This document shows, piece by piece, positions 19,147-26,824 of a stretch of DNA of 41,324 nucleotides. Numbering within the stretch: the stretch's first letter is position 1; each line of letters opens with the position of its first letter. The notes below the pieces were generated by a model. The model did not search any database. It was not told the origin of the DNA and worked only from the letters and a program-made list of their open reading frames with translations. Source of the stretch: Levilactobacillus tujiorum (GTDB taxonomy: Bacteria > Bacillota > Bacilli > Lactobacillales > Lactobacillaceae); the NCBI RefSeq assembly GCF_012641185.1, contig NZ_JAAXLK010000024.1, positions 1 to 41,324 of the forward strand, in the 5' to 3' direction. A program made the translations under genes and the position numbers.

Positions 19147-19189
19147 AAAATAGCTCCCACTGATTCGCGTAGTTGGTGGGAGCTGTTTT
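19147..19189. terminator. Hairpin terminator in the repeat-rich gap
   Basis: A 14-nt arm at 19147-19160 pairs with 19176-19189 with one wobble, flanked by A and T runs. It could end the YibE/F transcript reading from the left. Confidence 0.65.
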
Positions 19190-19231
19190 AGTTACTCTGT
19201 GAGTATGGGTGAGGCTTTTTCAGCGCAACAA

Positions 19232-19263
19232 AAAACCGGTTAGGACAGGGCCTAACCGGTTTT
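19232..19263. terminator. Terminator of the amidase gene
   Basis: A 13-bp perfect stem (19232-19244 with 19251-19263). The A run at 19229-19235 provides the T tract for the minus-strand gene that ends at 19277. Confidence 0.85.
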
Positions 19264-19276
19264 GATGAGTCACTGT

Positions 19277-20335
19277 TTAGTTGCTGCTAGAACTTGAGCT
19301 GGCGTCACTAGCAGATGATGCGGAGGCAGAATCAACGTTAGCACTCGTTGCAGTTGCTTCCGTTTGGACATCCTTGATGTTCGTCAAGTTGCCGGAATAG
19401 ACCCAGTAACGGGTCTTGCTAGTCGTGTTCTTAGAAGGCTTGATCCGGTACCAAGTGGTGCTACCAGTCTTCTTAGCGACCATGTCGATGTAGTACGTCT
19501 TCCCAACCTTAGGGGAAATCTTAGACCAACTTTGACGCTTGGCGTTCTTGTTGGCACCCTTAACGTGGTTGTAGAGGTAGTACTTCTTGTACTTGCTGCT
19601 CAATTTAGCTTGTTGATTAACCGACTTGTAAGTGGCACTAACTAATTTGGTGTGCTTAACGTTCATCGCGTTGTAGTACTTCTTCACCATCTGGTAGAAG
19701 GCGGCCATGGTGTACTTTTGACCGAAGTACCGCTTACCTGTGCTAGAGTAGTAGCCAACTGGATCGGTATGTGAAGAGCCACCCAGGTGCTTAGCAACGG
19801 ATCCGTGGGACCAAACAGTTCCCTTACCGTCGTAAGCGGCATCGTTAGGTTTCAAGTTATACTTGTTCAATAGGTAAGCAGTGTACCACGCAGCGTTGGC
19901 CACTTCATGGGCGAAGGCTGACTTGCTGTGGACTTCAACTTGTTCAAATTGAACGAAGCGTGCGTTACCAGGGAAACCAACACCCCAAGACAAGTAGTCC
20001 GTGTTGGCAATGTTAATGATCCGGGAACCATCAACGAAACTGTGGACGAAGGCGTTGTTGTAATTACGCTTCATGTAGGCAATTTCGTTGTAGATCGTTG
20101 AAGATGGATTGGCCGTTTCGTGAATCACAACCCCTTCAGGCTTGCCCTTGCCGTGACGATACTTATTCTTTGGAAAACCATTCCAAACGGATTTAGTAAT
20201 CTTAGCCGGCTTGATATTTTTGTCATTAATGTAATTGTTCACCTTAGAACTTGCATCAGCTGTGGTGGCGTTGGTCATTCCGAGAATGCCGACAACGCCC
20301 AAGGCAGCCAGTGCAGTCAATACTACTTTGTGCAT
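19277..20335 (-). CDS. Secreted N-acetylmuramoyl-L-alanine amidase with SH3/GW-like tail
   Basis: A cell-wall hydrolase that would cut the bond between N-acetylmuramic acid and the stem peptide. The signal peptide is MHKVVLTALAALGVVGILGM... with a cleavage region at TTADASS. The Amidase_2 fold is visible in GVVIHETANPSS (first zinc His), FVHSFVDG (a second zinc-site His) and the HTDPVGY block, which carries another conserved His. The C-terminal part, with YYLYNHV, WSKISPKVGKTYYID and WYRIKP, resembles a GW/SH3-type wall-binding domain, followed by a Ser/Ala-rich tail. I chose the ATG at 20335 because AGGGTG is well spaced from it; the ATG at 20350 directly abuts its GAGGG. It is monocistronic. 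Confidence 0.88.
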   Translation of the reverse strand: MHKVVLTALAALGVVGILGMTNATTADASSKVNNYINDKNIKPAKITKSVWNGFPKNKYRHGKGKPEGVVIHETANPSSTIYNEIAYMKRNYNNAFVHSFVDGSRIINIANTDYLSWGVGFPGNARFVQFEQVEVHSKSAFAHEVANAAWYTAYLLNKYNLKPNDAAYDGKGTVWSHGSVAKHLGGSSHTDPVGYYSSTGKRYFGQKYTMAAFYQMVKKYYNAMNVKHTKLVSATYKSVNQQAKLSSKYKKYYLYNHVKGANKNAKRQSWSKISPKVGKTYYIDMVAKKTGSTTWYRIKPSKNTTSKTRYWVYSGNLTNIKDVQTEATATSANVDSASASSASDASSSSSSN

Positions 20336-20415
20336 CTTCACCCTGATCATCCCTCAAATCTTTTTAATTATCTAACAGTCTTTCAAGACCGTTCAGTCGA
20401 TATTCTTCGTAATCA

Positions 20416-20444
20416 ACTATATACATTATCGGTAGCCACGACAA
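20416..20444 (-). promoter_or_regulatory. Amidase promoter
   Basis: On the minus strand TTGTCG (20444-20439) and TATAGT (20421-20416) are 17 bp apart. A perfect 12-bp palindrome, CGTAATATTACG, lies at 20465-20476 just upstream. Confidence 0.5.
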
Positions 20445-20543
20445 CCGGTAGCATCGGCCTTATCCGTAATATTACGAGGATAATAACGATACTATCGGGA
20501 TTTAGTTGGTGTGTTTGCAAATACATTAAAAGTTCACGACACC

Positions 20544-20560
20544 TGTAATGTGGCTGTAAT
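20544..20560 (+). promoter_or_regulatory. WalR-like box upstream of the amidase
   Basis: TGTAAT-GTGGC-TGTAAT exactly fits the WalR (YycF) consensus of two TGTWAH hexamers five bases apart. WalRK controls autolysins in many Firmicutes, which suits the amidase gene downstream; the site is about 100 bp from its -35. Confidence 0.5.
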
Positions 20561-20564
20561 ATTG

Positions 20565-21068
20565 CTATGACAACGGTTTCCGGGGTTCCGTTGTCCAATT
20601 TCGCCGACTAGAATCAATGTGCAATTTTTGCTGGCACTCTGGGCACAGGCCATAAACTTCCACGTGATTACTCGTGATGAGGTAGCCGGTCTGTTCCGCG
20701 GCTTCGTCGTTAAGTTGCCGCTCGATCTGTGGGAAGTCAGGGGCAAAAACGTCCGTGATTTTACCGCAGTTTTCACAGATAACGTGGTAGTGCGGTCGTC
20801 CATAGAAGTCGTAGCGCAGCCCACCGTTGTCGTTAGGCAACTCGATCACAACTCCCAGATCAACCAGTAAGTTGAGTGTGTTATAAACGGTGGCCATGCT
20901 CAGGTTAGGCAACTGATCGGCCAACGCATTAAAAATCGTATCCACTGAGGGATGATTGTGATGCGTGACCAGGTAGGTCAAAATAATTTGTCGCTGGGGC
21001 GTGACCCGTACGTGGTGGTCTTTCAGCGTTTGCAAGGCTTGTTGTAAGAGCTGTTGTTGGTTAGCCAA
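20565..21068 (-). CDS. perR: PerR-type peroxide sensor of the Fur family
   Basis: A metal-dependent repressor that senses peroxide by oxidation of metal-binding histidines. All five regulatory metal ligands known from B. subtilis PerR can be placed: His39, Asp87, His93, His95 and Asp106 (RYDFYGRPHYHVICENCGKI). The structural zinc site is complete with Cys98, Cys101, Cys142 and Cys145. The helix-turn-helix is LSMATVYNTLNLLVD. At 167 residues it is slightly longer than average. The start is a TTG at 21068 with AAGGAGG about 7 nt upstream. Two VIT-type metal transporters lie on the other side of the intergenic region. Confidence 0.88.
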   Translation of the reverse strand: MANQQQLLQQALQTLKDHHVRVTPQRQIILTYLVTHHNHPSVDTIFNALADQLPNLSMATVYNTLNLLVDLGVVIELPNDNGGLRYDFYGRPHYHVICENCGKITDVFAPDFPQIERQLNDEAAEQTGYLITSNHVEVYGLCPECQQKLHIDSSRRNWTTEPRKPLS

Positions 21069-21132
21069 AATAATCCCTCCTTAATTTCAGATTTGTCTCG
21101 GTCGGATAAGCCACTTAGTTTATCTGTTTAAA

Positions 21133-21147
21133 TTATAATCAATCTAG
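21133..21147 (-). promoter_or_regulatory. perR -10 element with PerR-box-like sequence
   Basis: The minus strand carries a consensus TATAAT within TTATAATCAATCTAG (plus-strand reading). This matches one full half and part of the other half of the PerR box TTATAATNATTATAA, so autoregulation is plausible. Confidence 0.4.
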
Positions 21148-21541
21148 TCTGCCTCTATTAAACCATATTCTGCTGATACTTCCAGTTAAACGCCTCGAGA
21201 CGAAATGACCTGAAAATAAACTAGAAATTTCGGCACTTGGGCGTTTACTTTTAGCAGCAAGATGAGTACAATGGATTTGTTGTTAGGTAATAATGATTCT
21301 AAATTAGTAATTTAACTTCAACGATTTAATGCGCTGACACAGGATTAAAGCATACCATATTTACGAGTTAATCAGCAGACTTTTACCAGTCGTGGGGGAG
21401 AGAAATGACGAGGAGCGCGGATTAATAAGGCATCAAAACATGGATAAAATGCACGAGGTTTCACTATTTAGTTTGTGTCACCTAACTTTTATTTATAAGA
21501 GTGTTAAGATAAGAAGCGGACATTACTGGGGGTAGATATTG
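21148..21541. other. Intergenic region between perR and the VIT genes
   Basis: About 390 bp without a convincing ORF. It must hold the promoter for the plus-strand VIT genes. TTGTGT at 21473 with TATAAG at 21494 is the nearest candidate but its 15-bp spacing is poor. GGGGGT at 21529 is the ribosome binding site. I see no repeat here. Confidence 0.5.
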
Positions 21542-22228
21542 ATGAAAAAAGAGAAGAAAAAGGCAACGTTGGCCCAACGCATCAACGTTTTGCGGGCAAG
21601 CGTGATGGGGGCTAACGATGGGATTCTTTCTGTAGCGGGGATCGTTGTCGGGGTTGCCGGTGCCGCAACGAGTAGTTTCGCCATCTTTATTTCCGGGATT
21701 GCGGGGATGATCGCCGGTACGGTGTCAATGGCGATGGGGGAGTACGTCTCCGTTAACGCGGAGAAGGATGCCCAACGCAAGGCGATTGAAACGCAAACGG
21801 TGGCTTTAGATAATGATTATGACGGTGAGTTTGCCTTTGTTCGGGACAAATACTTAGCGAGTGGCATTCGGCCGGAGCTGGCTGATCAGGCGGCTCGGGA
21901 AATGATGAGTGAAGATCCCCTTAAGACGACGGTGCGGGAACGCTTCGGGTTTAACGTGGGCGAATATACCAATCCGTATTCGGCGGCAATTGCCTCAATG
22001 ATTTCGTTTCCCACCGGGTCCATCTTGCCGCTAGTCTCGATTACCTTATTGCCAGAACAGTGGCGGGTGCCGGGCACTTTCGTCGCAGTGATCATTGCCC
22101 TTTCAATTACGGGGTACATCGCGGCAGTCTTGGGGAATGCCAACCGACGTAACGGGACGACGCGGAACGTGATTGCTGGGATTCTAACGATGCTGGTCAC
22201 TTACGGCATCGGGAGCTTATTCGCTTAG
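21542..22228 (+). CDS. VIT/CCC1-family Fe/Mn transporter, first of two
   Basis: A membrane protein of the vacuolar iron transporter family, which in bacteria exports or detoxifies Fe(II) or Mn(II). The family signature NDGILSVAGIVVGVAGA follows a Lys-rich N-terminus, and MAMGEYVSV marks the second conserved helix. About five membrane segments flank a central charged, metal-binding region (residues 80-140). It has 228 residues from the ATG at 21542. It lies 12 nt before a paralogue and opposite a PerR gene, which points to metal and oxidative-stress homeostasis. Confidence 0.88.
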   Translation: MKKEKKKATLAQRINVLRASVMGANDGILSVAGIVVGVAGAATSSFAIFISGIAGMIAGTVSMAMGEYVSVNAEKDAQRKAIETQTVALDNDYDGEFAFVRDKYLASGIRPELADQAAREMMSEDPLKTTVRERFGFNVGEYTNPYSAAIASMISFPTGSILPLVSITLLPEQWRVPGTFVAVIIALSITGYIAAVLGNANRRNGTTRNVIAGILTMLVTYGIGSLFA

Positions 22229-22240
22229 GGGGACAACTTT

Positions 22241-22948
22241 ATGGCAGCAAACGAAGAAGTACAAGTTAAAAAGCAAAAAAAAGAACAGACGATGAGTGAA
22301 AAGTTAAATACGCTGCGGGCCGGTGTGCTGGGCTCAAACGATGGGATTCTAACGGTAGTTGGGGTGCTGTTCAGTGTGGCCGCCGCCACTAACAATCAAT
22401 TTACAATCTTCATCGCCGGATTGTCAGACTTACTGGCCTGTGCCTTCTCGATGGCTTCGGGGGAGTACGCCTCGGTCAGCACGCAGAAGGATACTGAAAA
22501 AGCGGCAGTTGATCGGGAAGAAGCCCTATTGAAGAGTCATTACGCGGATCAGGAAGCGGCCGTGCAGAAATTTTACGAAGAACGTGGGGTTTCCGCCGAG
22601 ACGTCTTTAGCGATCGCACAGGATTTAATGCATAAGGATGCGCTGGCAACGGTGGTTAACGTTAAGGAAGACATTCAGTTGGGTCATTACATGAATCCGT
22701 GGAATGCGGCCTTTTCTTCTCTGATCGCGGCCTCACTGGGGGGCGCCTTTCCCCTGATTGCGATGAGCCTCTTCTCAACGGCTTGGCAATGGCCCGCCAC
22801 AATTATTGCGGTGTTATTGTCAGTGACTTTGACCGGGTTTCTGAGTGCTAAATTAGGACACGGTTTAGTCCGCACGGCGATTATCAGAAACGTCATTGTC
22901 GGGATTATTACGATGTTAATTCACTACTATGTTGGGCAACTCTTCTAA
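22241..22948 (+). CDS. VIT/CCC1-family Fe/Mn transporter, second of two
   Basis: A 235-residue paralogue of the preceding protein with the same plan: SNDGILTVVGVLFSVAAA, then MASGEYASVSTQKDTE, a charged central domain, and a C-terminal pair of membrane helices. Its N-terminus is longer and rich in Lys/Glu. The two sequences are clearly diverged, so this is an old duplication, and the proteins may form heteromers or handle different metals. GGGGGAC precedes the ATG. Confidence 0.88.
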   Translation: MAANEEVQVKKQKKEQTMSEKLNTLRAGVLGSNDGILTVVGVLFSVAAATNNQFTIFIAGLSDLLACAFSMASGEYASVSTQKDTEKAAVDREEALLKSHYADQEAAVQKFYEERGVSAETSLAIAQDLMHKDALATVVNVKEDIQLGHYMNPWNAAFSSLIAASLGGAFPLIAMSLFSTAWQWPATIIAVLLSVTLTGFLSAKLGHGLVRTAIIRNVIVGIITMLIHYYVGQLF

Positions 22949-23032
22949 GTGAAATATCGCTGCTTTCTTAGCACATTGCCAGATTCCTAGTGTACAATGG
23001 GCCAATATCTTTTTTGAAAGTGAGGAATTTGG

Positions 23033-24625
23033 TTGAAGCGCAAGATGAGTTTGTTTTCACTAGTCATGCTAACGCTGAGTGCCATCATTGGCTCAGGTTG
23101 GTTGTTTGGTGCGGGAATGGCCGCACAAATCGCCGGCCCGGCCGCTATCCTATCTTGGATTTTGGGGGCCGTGGTTATCGGCCTGATTGCATTGAATTAT
23201 ATTGAATTAGGAACTATGTTTCCGACCAGCGGGGGGATGAGCCAGTATGCGGCCTTCTCCCATGGTCCCTTGTTGGGATTCGTTGCAGGGTGGTCCAATT
23301 GGCTCTCACTGCTGACGATTATTCCAATCGAAGCGGTGGCAGCGGTCCAGTATATGAGTTCGTGGCCTTGGGCCTGGGCGAACTGGACTAAGGGATTCTT
23401 GAAGAATGGTAATATTACCAATCAAGGATTAGTCGTTGTTTTTCTATTTATTTTGGCTTTTACATTGTTGAATTTTTGGTCAGTGAAGCTGTTGACGAGA
23501 TTTACCAGTTTCATTTCGATCTTTAAATTAGGGATTCCGACGTTGACGATTATTGTTCTGTTAGCGACGGGGTTTGATTCTGGTAACTTCAGTCACGCGG
23601 CGGGTTTTATGCCCAATGGGAGTGCGGCGATCTTCTCAGCCACTACGGCGGCCGGGATTATCTTCTCGTATAACGCCTTTCAGACGACCATTAATATGGG
23701 AAATGAGATTAAACACCCTGAACGCAACATTCTCTGGGGGATTGTCATTTCTTTTGGGATCAGTACGGTCATTTACACGCTCCTGCAGGTCGCCTTTATT
23801 GGGGCGGTACCGGCTGGAAATCTGCTGCACGGGTGGCAAGGGGTTAACTTCCAATCGCCATTTGCGGATATTGCGATCCTGTTGAATTTAGGCTGGCTGT
23901 CGACGCTATTGTACTTGGATGCCTTTGTTTCCCCGTTTGGGACTGGGGTTTCCTTTGTGGCCACGACGAGTCGCGCATTGGCCGCTATGACGGGAACGAA
24001 GCACGTCCCGACTAGATTGGGCGAAATTAATCGGAAATACCAAACGCCACGACGTGCCATGGTGGTAGACATGCTGCTAGGTGTGCTCTTGGTGGCTAGC
24101 TTTCGGAATTGGAGCGCGTTATCTAACGTGATTTCCACGTCCACTTTAATTGCGTACCTGACGGGGCCCGTGACGGTGGTTGCGCTGCGAAACCGCGGTC
24201 GTGATTTTGTCCGACCATTTCGGTTACACGGCGTTCACCTGTGGGCACCGTTAGCGTATGTGCTAGCTAGTTTAGCCATCTACTGGGCGAAGTGGCCGAC
24301 GACGGTTGAAGTCTTCGGGGTTATCGCCTTAGGCTTACTATGCTATATCTATTATGAAATCCGACAACCAGCAGGCTGGCGATCCTTACGGGCGAGCCTC
24401 AGGGGAAGTCGGTGGTTGTTAGCCGAGATGATTTGGCTAACCGTCATGTCTTACGCGGGTAGTCATCAATTCGGTGGGATTGGGCAAATTGCCTATCCAC
24501 TGGATTTCCTAGTGGTCGCACTGGGGAGTCTGGCTTGTTACTATCTCGGGGTACACGATGCTTATCGGAGTGATTCTTTTGATATTGCACGGGAATTGAA
24601 TCAACGTGTGACGGAAGAAAATTAG
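23033..24625 (+). CDS. APC-superfamily amino acid permease
   Basis: A cytoplasmic-membrane amino acid transporter with about 12 membrane segments in 530 residues. The first segment, LSAIIGSGWLFG, carries the conserved glycine-rich unwound helix of the family. The IELGTMFPTSGGMSQY and NAFQTTINMGNEIKHPERN segments are also typical. The start is a TTG with AGTGAGGAA about 7 nt upstream; an ATG at 23045 is the alternative. The substrate cannot be read from sequence. It is probably a single-gene transcript ending at the hairpin behind it. Confidence 0.87.
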   Translation: MKRKMSLFSLVMLTLSAIIGSGWLFGAGMAAQIAGPAAILSWILGAVVIGLIALNYIELGTMFPTSGGMSQYAAFSHGPLLGFVAGWSNWLSLLTIIPIEAVAAVQYMSSWPWAWANWTKGFLKNGNITNQGLVVVFLFILAFTLLNFWSVKLLTRFTSFISIFKLGIPTLTIIVLLATGFDSGNFSHAAGFMPNGSAAIFSATTAAGIIFSYNAFQTTINMGNEIKHPERNILWGIVISFGISTVIYTLLQVAFIGAVPAGNLLHGWQGVNFQSPFADIAILLNLGWLSTLLYLDAFVSPFGTGVSFVATTSRALAAMTGTKHVPTRLGEINRKYQTPRRAMVVDMLLGVLLVASFRNWSALSNVISTSTLIAYLTGPVTVVALRNRGRDFVRPFRLHGVHLWAPLAYVLASLAIYWAKWPTTVEVFGVIALGLLCYIYYEIRQPAGWRSLRASLRGSRWLLAEMIWLTVMSYAGSHQFGGIGQIAYPLDFLVVALGSLACYYLGVHDAYRSDSFDIARELNQRVTEEN

Positions 24626-24658
24626 GGAGTAGTGATCGTTGCGGTCACTACTGAATTA

Positions 24659-24703
24659 AAAAGCCTTTGGACGACCACGGTTAGTGGCGGTCCAAAGGCT
24701 TTT
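24659..24703 (+). terminator. Terminator of the APC permease gene
   Basis: A 14-bp perfect stem (24659-24672 with 24690-24703) contains a nested CCAC/GTGG hairpin and ends in T residues. A smaller hairpin, GTAGTGAT with GTCACTAC, precedes it at 24629-24652. Confidence 0.85.
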
Positions 24704-24762
24704 ATTCGTTGAAGGTTCAAAACCATGGGAGACTGGGATTAGGCAACTGAAGGTGTTGCTTT

Positions 24763-24945
24763 CGCCTTACCGTTCGTCCAATTTGAGCTGGAACGCTGTG
24801 GGGAGGACGGTTCGAGCCATAGGGCGGTCTCGAACCTCACCTTGAGCCGGAGATCACGTCTCAAGGGTGCCATTTACCAAGCAGACCACTTGGCAAATCC
24901 CACGGCTGAGCTCAAATTTGACTCACTCACGGCTGACACAGATTG
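24763..24945 (+). repeat. Composite repeat, module A copy 3 (subtype II)
   Basis: The terminal inverted repeat pairs 24776-24789 with 24909-24922 with one mismatch. Internal hairpins such as GGTTCGAG with CTCGAACC and CTTGAG with CTCAAG are visible. It matches 18943-19118 in inverse orientation. A linker resembling the one at 10985-11045 leads to the module B remnant. Confidence 0.7.
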
Positions 24946-25021
24946 AGATATTGAGTTCCATGGATCTATCATACTGGAAATACTAGGTAGCCACGATTCC
25001 CAGCTATTGTTCTGGTAGAAC

Positions 25022-25066
25022 GCAATCAGAGCCGGAGGCGGAATCTCTGGCAGCCGGAGTGCGGCC
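25022..25066 (+). repeat. Composite repeat, module B copy 3 (internal deletion)
   Basis: Only the two ends of module B remain: CAATCAGAGCCGGAGG joins directly to CGGAATCTCTGGCAGCCGG. In the copy at 11045 these are about 170 bp apart and both sides of the junction carry AGG, which suggests deletion between short direct repeats. Confidence 0.65.
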
Positions 25067-25109
25067 AATTTAGCCTAAGTTAAATATTTTGAATTTGAAC
25101 CAGCAGTGG

Positions 25110-25562
25110 CTATCTGAGCTTCCAGGTCCAGTCCTTGCCGGTGTCATCGGCCGTGAAGCCGGCTGCGGTGAGGACGGCTTCGTCCAAGTGGGCGGACGGC
25201 GTTAATTTGAGTGCCGTCAGCTGCAGTTCGTCACGGCCAAAGCTGACTAGCCGGTCGACGATTTCCTGTTGCTCACTGGCTGGCAGTCGCTTGCCGGCTA
25301 GTCCAGCGTGACCAGTGTGGGCTGGTAGATCTAGCGCTAGGAAGCCGCCCCAGCCAACCAGTTTGTGGGTCTGCCGGCGCTCGATTCCCCAGGTTAGGGT
25401 AGTCCGTTTCATCGTTGCACGCATCGTGTCGTTGATCCAGTCCGCAGTTTCCGCGAGATCGCGGCCGGTGAGTTCAGCGACATTTTTTAATTTAAAGCGG
25501 GTAAGCCAGTCAAACCGAAACTTTGGTGTGAGTAACGGGTGGTAACCCTCGAAGCTTGACAT
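25110..25562 (-). CDS. GNAT-like protein (putative N-acetyltransferase)
   Basis: A 150-residue protein whose middle part, TLTWGIERRQTHKLVGWGGF, resembles the central beta strands of RimJ/RimL-type GNAT acetyltransferases. The C-terminal half also fits that fold (LKLTPSAHLDEAVLTAAGF, where such enzymes often read N..S..v..k.GF). The usual acetyl-CoA loop R/QxxGxG/A is not recognisable, so activity is doubtful. AAGGAA lies before the ATG. The assignment is tentative. Confidence 0.6.
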   Translation of the reverse strand: MSSFEGYHPLLTPKFRFDWLTRFKLKNVAELTGRDLAETADWINDTMRATMKRTTLTWGIERRQTHKLVGWGGFLALDLPAHTGHAGLAGKRLPASEQQEIVDRLVSFGRDELQLTALKLTPSAHLDEAVLTAAGFTADDTGKDWTWKLR

Positions 25563-25656
25563 GTTTGGTGATTCCTTTCTTAAAACGATTTATTCCTATT
25601 GTACCGGTAAATTCAATTGGTTGCCAGTGACTTCACAAGTGTTGTCCGCTGAGCTG

Positions 25657-25665
25657 TGCTATACT
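25657..25665 (+). promoter_or_regulatory. Extended -10 promoter of the lactonase-family gene
   Basis: TGCTATACT at 25657-25665 is a good extended -10 element, about 37 nt before the ATG. Confidence 0.5.
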
Positions 25666-25702
25666 TAAAATAGATATTGGTAAGTTGAAAGGGGTAGCAC
25701 AT

Positions 25703-26746
25703 ATGACGGAAGATTTTTATATTGGGACCTACACCAAGCGGATTAGTCGCGGTATTTACCGGGTAAGTCTGGACACGAAGACGCCTAAGCTAACGGATTG
25801 TGAATGGTTAGCATCGGCTGGAAGCCCAACTTACATTGCTAAGGCGGCAGAAAAGCGCCTGTACGTCATCAACAAGAAGGAAACGGATGGTCAAACCCAG
25901 GGTGGGTTAATCATCTATGATGTTTCTGAAGAAAAGCCACGTGCCATTCAACAGGTGTTGGAACACGGGGCTTCACCGGCTTACGTCGCGGTTGATGAAG
26001 ATCGGCAACTGGTCTACACGGCTAATTACCACAAGGGCTTGGTTGATGTCTATGCTATCGCTGACGACGGAACCTTAACGGAAACGGACGAAGTACATGA
26101 TGACGATCCTGTTGGGCCAGCGCCAGAACAAGCGGATGGTGCGCACCCACATTTCGCCAATCTGACACCAGATAAGCGGTTAGTCGTTTGTGATCTAGGG
26201 ACGGACAAGGTCTATATCTATGATGTTTCAGCGGCTGGAAAATTAACGCCAGTCAGCCAGGTTGCCTTACCTGCCGGCTATGGCCCACGGCATATCGTGT
26301 TTGACGACAAAAAGGGTGTCGCCTACTTGGTCGGTGAATTGAGTAGTAACGTGGCTACGTTGGACTACGATGCAGCGGCCGGTAAGCTGACGGTTAAGCA
26401 GATTAGCCACACGATTCCTGATGACTGGACGGCCCACAACGGGTCTGCCGCTATTCGCTTGAGTCAGGATGGGCGCTTCGTTTACGTTTCTAATCGTGGT
26501 CACAACTCCATTACCGTCTTTGCGGCGGATGACGAAGGTAAGTTGACTACGGTTCAACGAATCTCAACGGAAGGTGACTTCCCACGCGACTTCAACTTGA
26601 ACGCAGATGAAAGTTGTCTGATTGTGGTTAACCAAAATTCTGATAATGCGACGCTATACACGCGGGATGCCACGAGTGGTAAGCTCACGATGGTTCAAAA
26701 GGACTTTATGGTCCCCGAAGGCGTTTGCGTCGTCCCGGTTAAATAG
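25703..26746 (+). CDS. Lactonase-family seven-bladed beta-propeller (6-phosphogluconolactonase-like)
   Basis: A 347-residue cytoplasmic protein of the Pfam Lactonase family (YkgB/Pgl type). Repeated blade motifs such as LYVINKKE, VYTANYHKG, VYIYDVS and VYVSNRGHNSITVF, together with the block GAHPHFANLTPDKRLV, are typical. Members hydrolyse 6-phosphogluconolactone in the pentose phosphate pathway, but many are untested. The ATG at 25703 is preceded by AAAGGGG; an in-frame TTG at 25685 lies before that site and is unlikely. Single-gene transcript. Confidence 0.87.
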   Translation: MTEDFYIGTYTKRISRGIYRVSLDTKTPKLTDCEWLASAGSPTYIAKAAEKRLYVINKKETDGQTQGGLIIYDVSEEKPRAIQQVLEHGASPAYVAVDEDRQLVYTANYHKGLVDVYAIADDGTLTETDEVHDDDPVGPAPEQADGAHPHFANLTPDKRLVVCDLGTDKVYIYDVSAAGKLTPVSQVALPAGYGPRHIVFDDKKGVAYLVGELSSNVATLDYDAAAGKLTVKQISHTIPDDWTAHNGSAAIRLSQDGRFVYVSNRGHNSITVFAADDEGKLTTVQRISTEGDFPRDFNLNADESCLIVVNQNSDNATLYTRDATSGKLTMVQKDFMVPEGVCVVPVK

Positions 26747-26785
26747 AACTGGGCACAAGTTTAACGAACACGTGATGATAACAGC

Positions 26786-26824
26786 AAAAAATGAGCTTGG
26801 ATCGAAAGGTCTAAGCTCATTTTT
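26786..26824. terminator. Bidirectional terminator between convergent genes
   Basis: AATGAGCTT-type arms at 26786-26803 and 26808-26824 pair with two wobbles around a GAAA loop, flanked by A and T runs. It serves the lactonase gene and, from the other side, the operon that ends at 26817. Confidence 0.85.
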
